Origin: Capillimicrobium parvum
GTDB taxonomy: Bacteria; Actinomycetota; Thermoleophilia; Solirubrobacterales; Solirubrobacteraceae
Assembly (NCBI RefSeq): GCF_021172045.1
Contig: NZ_CP087164.1
Span: forward strand, 2,976,001-3,040,000
Direction of reading: 5' to 3'
DNA: 64,000 bases
Shown: positions 60,914 to 64,000 of the stretch, in pieces
How positions within the stretch are numbered: position 1 is the first letter of the stretch
Layout: every line of letters begins with the position of its first letter
Program-made: the position numbers and the translations under genes
The notes under the pieces: generated by a model
Databases searched by the model: none
What the model saw: only the letters and a program-made list of their open reading frames with translations
What the model was told of the DNA's origin: nothing

Positions 60914-63900
60914 CAGTAGTCCACCTTCTGGGTGCGTCGGCGCACGATCGTGATCGAGTCGCGGTTGGACCCGGTCGGCCCGTAGTAGTTCGGCGACCAG
61001 GACAGCTGGGCGTAGCCGCCGATCATGTGCGTCGGCTTCATCGCGATCGTCGTCAGCGCGTTCTCGGTCCCGCCGCGCCGGCCGTCGATGACGGAGCGCG
61101 GCGTGCCGATCTGACGGTCCTTGGAGTGGTACATGAGGCACACGCCCTCGGGCACGCGATGCGAGACGACGGCTCGCGTGACGAGGATGCCGTTGCGGTT
61201 GTGCGCCTCGACCCACTCGTTGTCGCGCACGCCGATCGCCTCGGCGTCCTGCGGGCTCATCCACAGCCCCGAGCCGCCGCGGAACAGCGTGAGCATGTGC
61301 AGGTTGTCCTGGTACTCCGAGTGGATCGACCACTTCGAGTGCGGCGTCAGGTAGCGCAGGGTGATCTCGGGCGTCCCGTCGCCGTCCTGCGGCCGGCCGC
61401 CGGCCATCATGAGCCGGTGGTCGACCGGCGGGCGATAGGCGGGCAGCGCCTCGCCGAGCTCGCGCATCCAGGCGTGGTCGAGGTAGAGGTGCATGCGCCC
61501 GCTGAGGGTGTGCCAGGGCTTGTCGCGCTCGACGTTGATCGTGAACGCGGCGTAGGCGCGGCCCTCCTCGTCGATGCCCGACCACTCAGGCGACGTGATG
61601 ACGCGCCGCGGCTGCACCTGCGTGTCCTGAAACGTGATGCGCGTCTCCTCGGCCCCCTCCGCCAGGTCCGCGAGGGGCACACCGCACCGGTCCTCCAGCG
61701 AGCGGAAGCCGGCGACCGCGAGGCGCCCGTTGGTCACGGCCGACAGCGCGAGCATCGTCTCGGCGGCGTGCTCGGCGCGCGCCAGCGAGGGGCGCCCGGC
61801 GGCCGCGCCGCCGCGCACGCGCCCGTTGCGGGCCGCGAGCTGGGCGACCTCGTGGTCGGGCAGCAGCGTCGCGCTCTTGACGGTGGCGCCGAGCTGCTCG
61901 GCCAGCGGCCCGAGCGCGCCCCAGTGGTCGGCCACCGCCCCGTAGTCGCGCTCGACGACGGTCAGGTTGGGCATGGTTCGCCCCGGGATCGGCTCGCACT
62001 CCCCCGCCCGCCAGTCGGCGACCTCCCCGCGCGGCTGGGTGATCTCGCCGGGCGAGTCGTGCAGCACCGGCGTGGCGACGATGTCGCGCCGCACGCCCAG
62101 GTGCTCGGCGGCGAGCTTCGAGAACGCCCGCGCGATCGTGCCGAACGTGTCCCAGTCCGTCCGCGCCTCCCACGGTGGCGGGATCGCGGGGTTGAACGAG
62201 TGCACGAACGGGTGCATGTCGGTCATCGACAGGTCGTGCTTCTCGTACCAGGTCGCCGCCGGCAGCACGACGTCGGAGTACAGGCCCGTCGTGGTCATCC
62301 GGAAGTCGACGTTGACGAGCAGGTCGAGCTTGCCGCGGGGAATGTCGTCGCGCCAGTTGACCGTGGACGGGCGCTCGCCCTCAGGCAGAGGGTCGGCCAG
62401 CGGCCCGTCGTGCGTCGCGCCGACGAGGTGGCTCAGGAAGTACTCCTGCCCCTTGCCCGACGAGCCGAGCAGGTTCGAGCGCCAGACGAAGAACACGCGC
62501 GGCCAGTTCTGCGGCGCGCTCGGGTCGTCGACCGCGAAGCCCAGGCGCCCCGCCTTGAGCTCGGAGACGACATGCTCGGCCGCGTCCACCCCGGCCGCCT
62601 GCGCCTCGTCGGCCACCTCGAGCGGATTGCGGTCGAAGGTCGGCAGGCCCGGCATCCACCCCATGCGCACCGCCTTGGCGTGGGCGTCCATCGCGGTCAT
62701 CCCGGCGAACAGCCCCTCGCCCAGCGGGGTGGCGAAGTGGCCGGGCCTGAGCCGGTCGTAGCGCCACTGCTCGGTGTGCGTGTAGAACCACGACGTGCCC
62801 TGCGCCTGGCGCGGGGGGCGCCGCCAGTCCAGCGCGAAGGCGAGCGTCTGCCAGCCGGCGAACGTGCGGATCTTCTCCTGACCGACGTAGTGCGCCCAGC
62901 CGCCGCCGTTGATGCCGACGCAACCGCCGAGCAGCAGCAGCGCGATGAACGCGCGGTACGTCTCGTCGGAGTGAAACCAGTGATTGGTCCCCGCCCCCAT
63001 GCAGATCATCGAGCGCCCGCCGCTGACCTCGGCATTGCGGGCGAACTCCCGCGCGACCTTCACCGCGAGCCGGCGGTCGACCGACGTGATCGCCTCCTGC
63101 CAGGCCGGCGTGTACGGCACGCTCGCGTCGTCGTAGCTCTCGGGCCACTCGCCCGGAAGCCCGTCGCGGGCCACGCCGTACGTCGCGAGCATGAGGTCGA
63201 GGACCGTGGTGACAAGCCGGTCGCCGACGCGGATCGCGGGCACCCCGCGGCGCATGACGCCGCCGCCGGGGCCGTCGCCGACGTCGAAGCGCGGCAGCGC
63301 CACCTCGACGGCCTCCTCGTGGCGGCCATGGAGGGTGAGCGCGGGGTCGAGGTCGCCGAGGCCCAGGTTCCAGCGGCCCTTGCCCTCCTCGCCATAACGA
63401 AAGCCCACCGACCCGTTGGGCACGGCGGGCTGCCCCGTCGCGGCGTCGAAGAGGACGGGTTTCCAGTCCGCGTTCTCGCTGTCCTGGCCGAGGTCGGCGG
63501 CGGTCAGGAAGCGGCCGGGGACGTGGGCGCCGTCGGCGCCGGCATCCAGCGAGACGAGCAGCGGGAGGTCGGTGAAGCGCTTGCCGTAGTCCTCGAAGCG
63601 CGGCACGCGGCGGTCGACCCAGAACTCCTTGAGCATGACGTGGCCCATGGCCATCGCCAGGGCGCCGTCGGTGCCGGGCTGCGCGGGCAGCCAGTCGTCG
63701 GCGAACTTCACGTGGTCGGAGTAGTCGGGCGAGACGACGACCACCTTCTGGCCGCGGTAGCGGGCCTCGGTCATGAAGTGCGCGTCGGGCGTGCGGGTGA
63801 TCGGCAGGTTCGTCCCCCACACGATCAGGTAGCTCGAGTCCCACCAGTCGGCGGACTCGGGCACGTCGGTCTGGTCGCCGAAGACCTGCGGCGACGCGGG

Positions 63901-64000
63901 CGGCAGGTCCGCGTACCAGTCGTAGAACGTCGTCGTGTGGCCGCCGATGAGCGACAGGAAGCGCGTGCCGGCGGCGAACGACACCGGCGACATGGCGGGG
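60913..64000 (-). CDS. narG: Respiratory nitrate reductase, molybdenum alpha subunit, 5' end off window
   Basis: About 1028 residues of the C-terminal part are in the window; the frame is open to base 64000. A full NarG has about 1200 residues, so roughly 200 N-terminal residues, including the Fe-S cluster, are missing. Signatures are SFAAGTRFLSLIGG, FYDWYADLPPASPQ, the Mo-bisMGD region FGDQTDVPESADWW, WRSNLLGSSGKGQEYFL and TPHSKWSIHSEY. It reduces nitrate to nitrite during anaerobic respiration. The internal Met at 63993 is not the start. narGHJI and narK follow in order with overlapping ends, so one operon. Confidence 0.96.
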   Translation of the reverse strand, partial: PAMSPVSFAAGTRFLSLIGGHTTTFYDWYADLPPASPQVFGDQTDVPESADWWDSSYLIVWGTNLPITRTPDAHFMTEARYRGQKVVVVSPDYSDHVKFADDWLPAQPGTDGALAMAMGHVMLKEFWVDRRVPRFEDYGKRFTDLPLLVSLDAGADGAHVPGRFLTAADLGQDSENADWKPVLFDAATGQPAVPNGSVGFRYGEEGKGRWNLGLGDLDPALTLHGRHEEAVEVALPRFDVGDGPGGGVMRRGVPAIRVGDRLVTTVLDLMLATYGVARDGLPGEWPESYDDASVPYTPAWQEAITSVDRRLAVKVAREFARNAEVSGGRSMICMGAGTNHWFHSDETYRAFIALLLLGGCVGINGGGWAHYVGQEKIRTFAGWQTLAFALDWRRPPRQAQGTSWFYTHTEQWRYDRLRPGHFATPLGEGLFAGMTAMDAHAKAVRMGWMPGLPTFDRNPLEVADEAQAAGVDAAEHVVSELKAGRLGFAVDDPSAPQNWPRVFFVWRSNLLGSSGKGQEYFLSHLVGATHDGPLADPLPEGERPSTVNWRDDIPRGKLDLLVNVDFRMTTTGLYSDVVLPAATWYEKHDLSMTDMHPFVHSFNPAIPPPWEARTDWDTFGTIARAFSKLAAEHLGVRRDIVATPVLHDSPGEITQPRGEVADWRAGECEPIPGRTMPNLTVVERDYGAVADHWGALGPLAEQLGATVKSATLLPDHEVAQLAARNGRVRGGAAAGRPSLARAEHAAETMLALSAVTNGRLAVAGFRSLEDRCGVPLADLAEGAEETRITFQDTQVQPRRVITSPEWSGIDEEGRAYAAFTINVERDKPWHTLSGRMHLYLDHAWMRELGEALPAYRPPVDHRLMMAGGRPQDGDGTPEITLRYLTPHSKWSIHSEYQDNLHMLTLFRGGSGLWMSPQDAEAIGVRDNEWVEAHNRNGILVTRAVVSHRVPEGVCLMYHSKDRQIGTPRSVIDGRRGGTENALTTIAMKPTHMIGGYAQLSWSPNYYGPTGSNRDSITIVRRRTQKVDY

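Noticed and set aside
1-64000. tRNA, rRNA or CRISPR arrays
   Set aside because: I saw no cloverleaf with a CCA-proximal TPsiC motif, no rRNA-like conserved stretch and no regularly spaced repeats; a covariance search would be decisive.

Overview
The window is a very GC-rich chromosomal segment with dense gene packing. Start/stop overlaps of the ATGA, GTGA or TGATG type recur, and coding regions mostly use G- or C-ending codons. F420 genes (fbiC and an Fgd-like dehydrogenase), an RsbA-like anti-sigma kinase, a MocR regulator, ferredoxin-dependent KorAB and a TerC gene with a Mn-type leader all point to a free-living, respiring actinobacterium. A Solirubrobacterales-like lineage of Thermoleophilia is my best guess, but that is inference from gene style and no marker gene is present.

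Layout. Bases 1-7426 (+): end of a membrane protein, a secreted protein, an overlapping aminotransferase/sulfotransferase-like pair, a multicopper oxidase and korAB. Bases 7454-13110 (-): cyclase, VOC protein, alcohol dehydrogenase/acyl-CoA dehydrogenase pair, and an HtrA-like protease with a catalytically dead partner; a divergent HxlR regulator follows. Bases 13826-17966: serine hydrolase, RibD-like reductase, ArsR/AHSA1 pair and an MBL-fold hydrolase, then a gene-poor kilobase and a glutamine amidotransferase.

Bases 19789-37606 (-) form a 13-gene co-directional block: Liv-type ABC importer, MFS transporter, hydantoinase A/B, SnoaL-like protein, F420-type LLM oxidoreductase, fbiC, class II aldolase and an aldehyde dehydrogenase. 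The last gene is split by an IS256-family element with a perfect 8-bp target duplication and also carries a frameshift. Divergent to this block, a MocR regulator, an aquaporin-like channel, a flavin-binding protein and fgd run on the + strand (38102-42336). Together these look like an uptake-and-degradation island that carries its own F420 synthesis step and an F420-reducing enzyme.

Bases 42337-44788 are a decayed patch with a defective second IS256 copy and an IS3-type remnant. Bases 44775-49948 (-) hold hydrolases: alpha/beta hydrolase, RibD-like reductase, amidase, beta-lactamase-fold hydrolase and SMP-30-like protein. Then come an RsbA-like anti-sigma kinase and an esterase (+), TerC under a yybP-ykoY-type riboswitch (-), a secreted protein, OsmC, a PP2C phosphatase, SDR and aldolase genes. 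The window ends in a narGHJI-narK respiratory nitrate reductase operon (-), with narG cut by the right edge. I found no tRNA, rRNA or CRISPR array.
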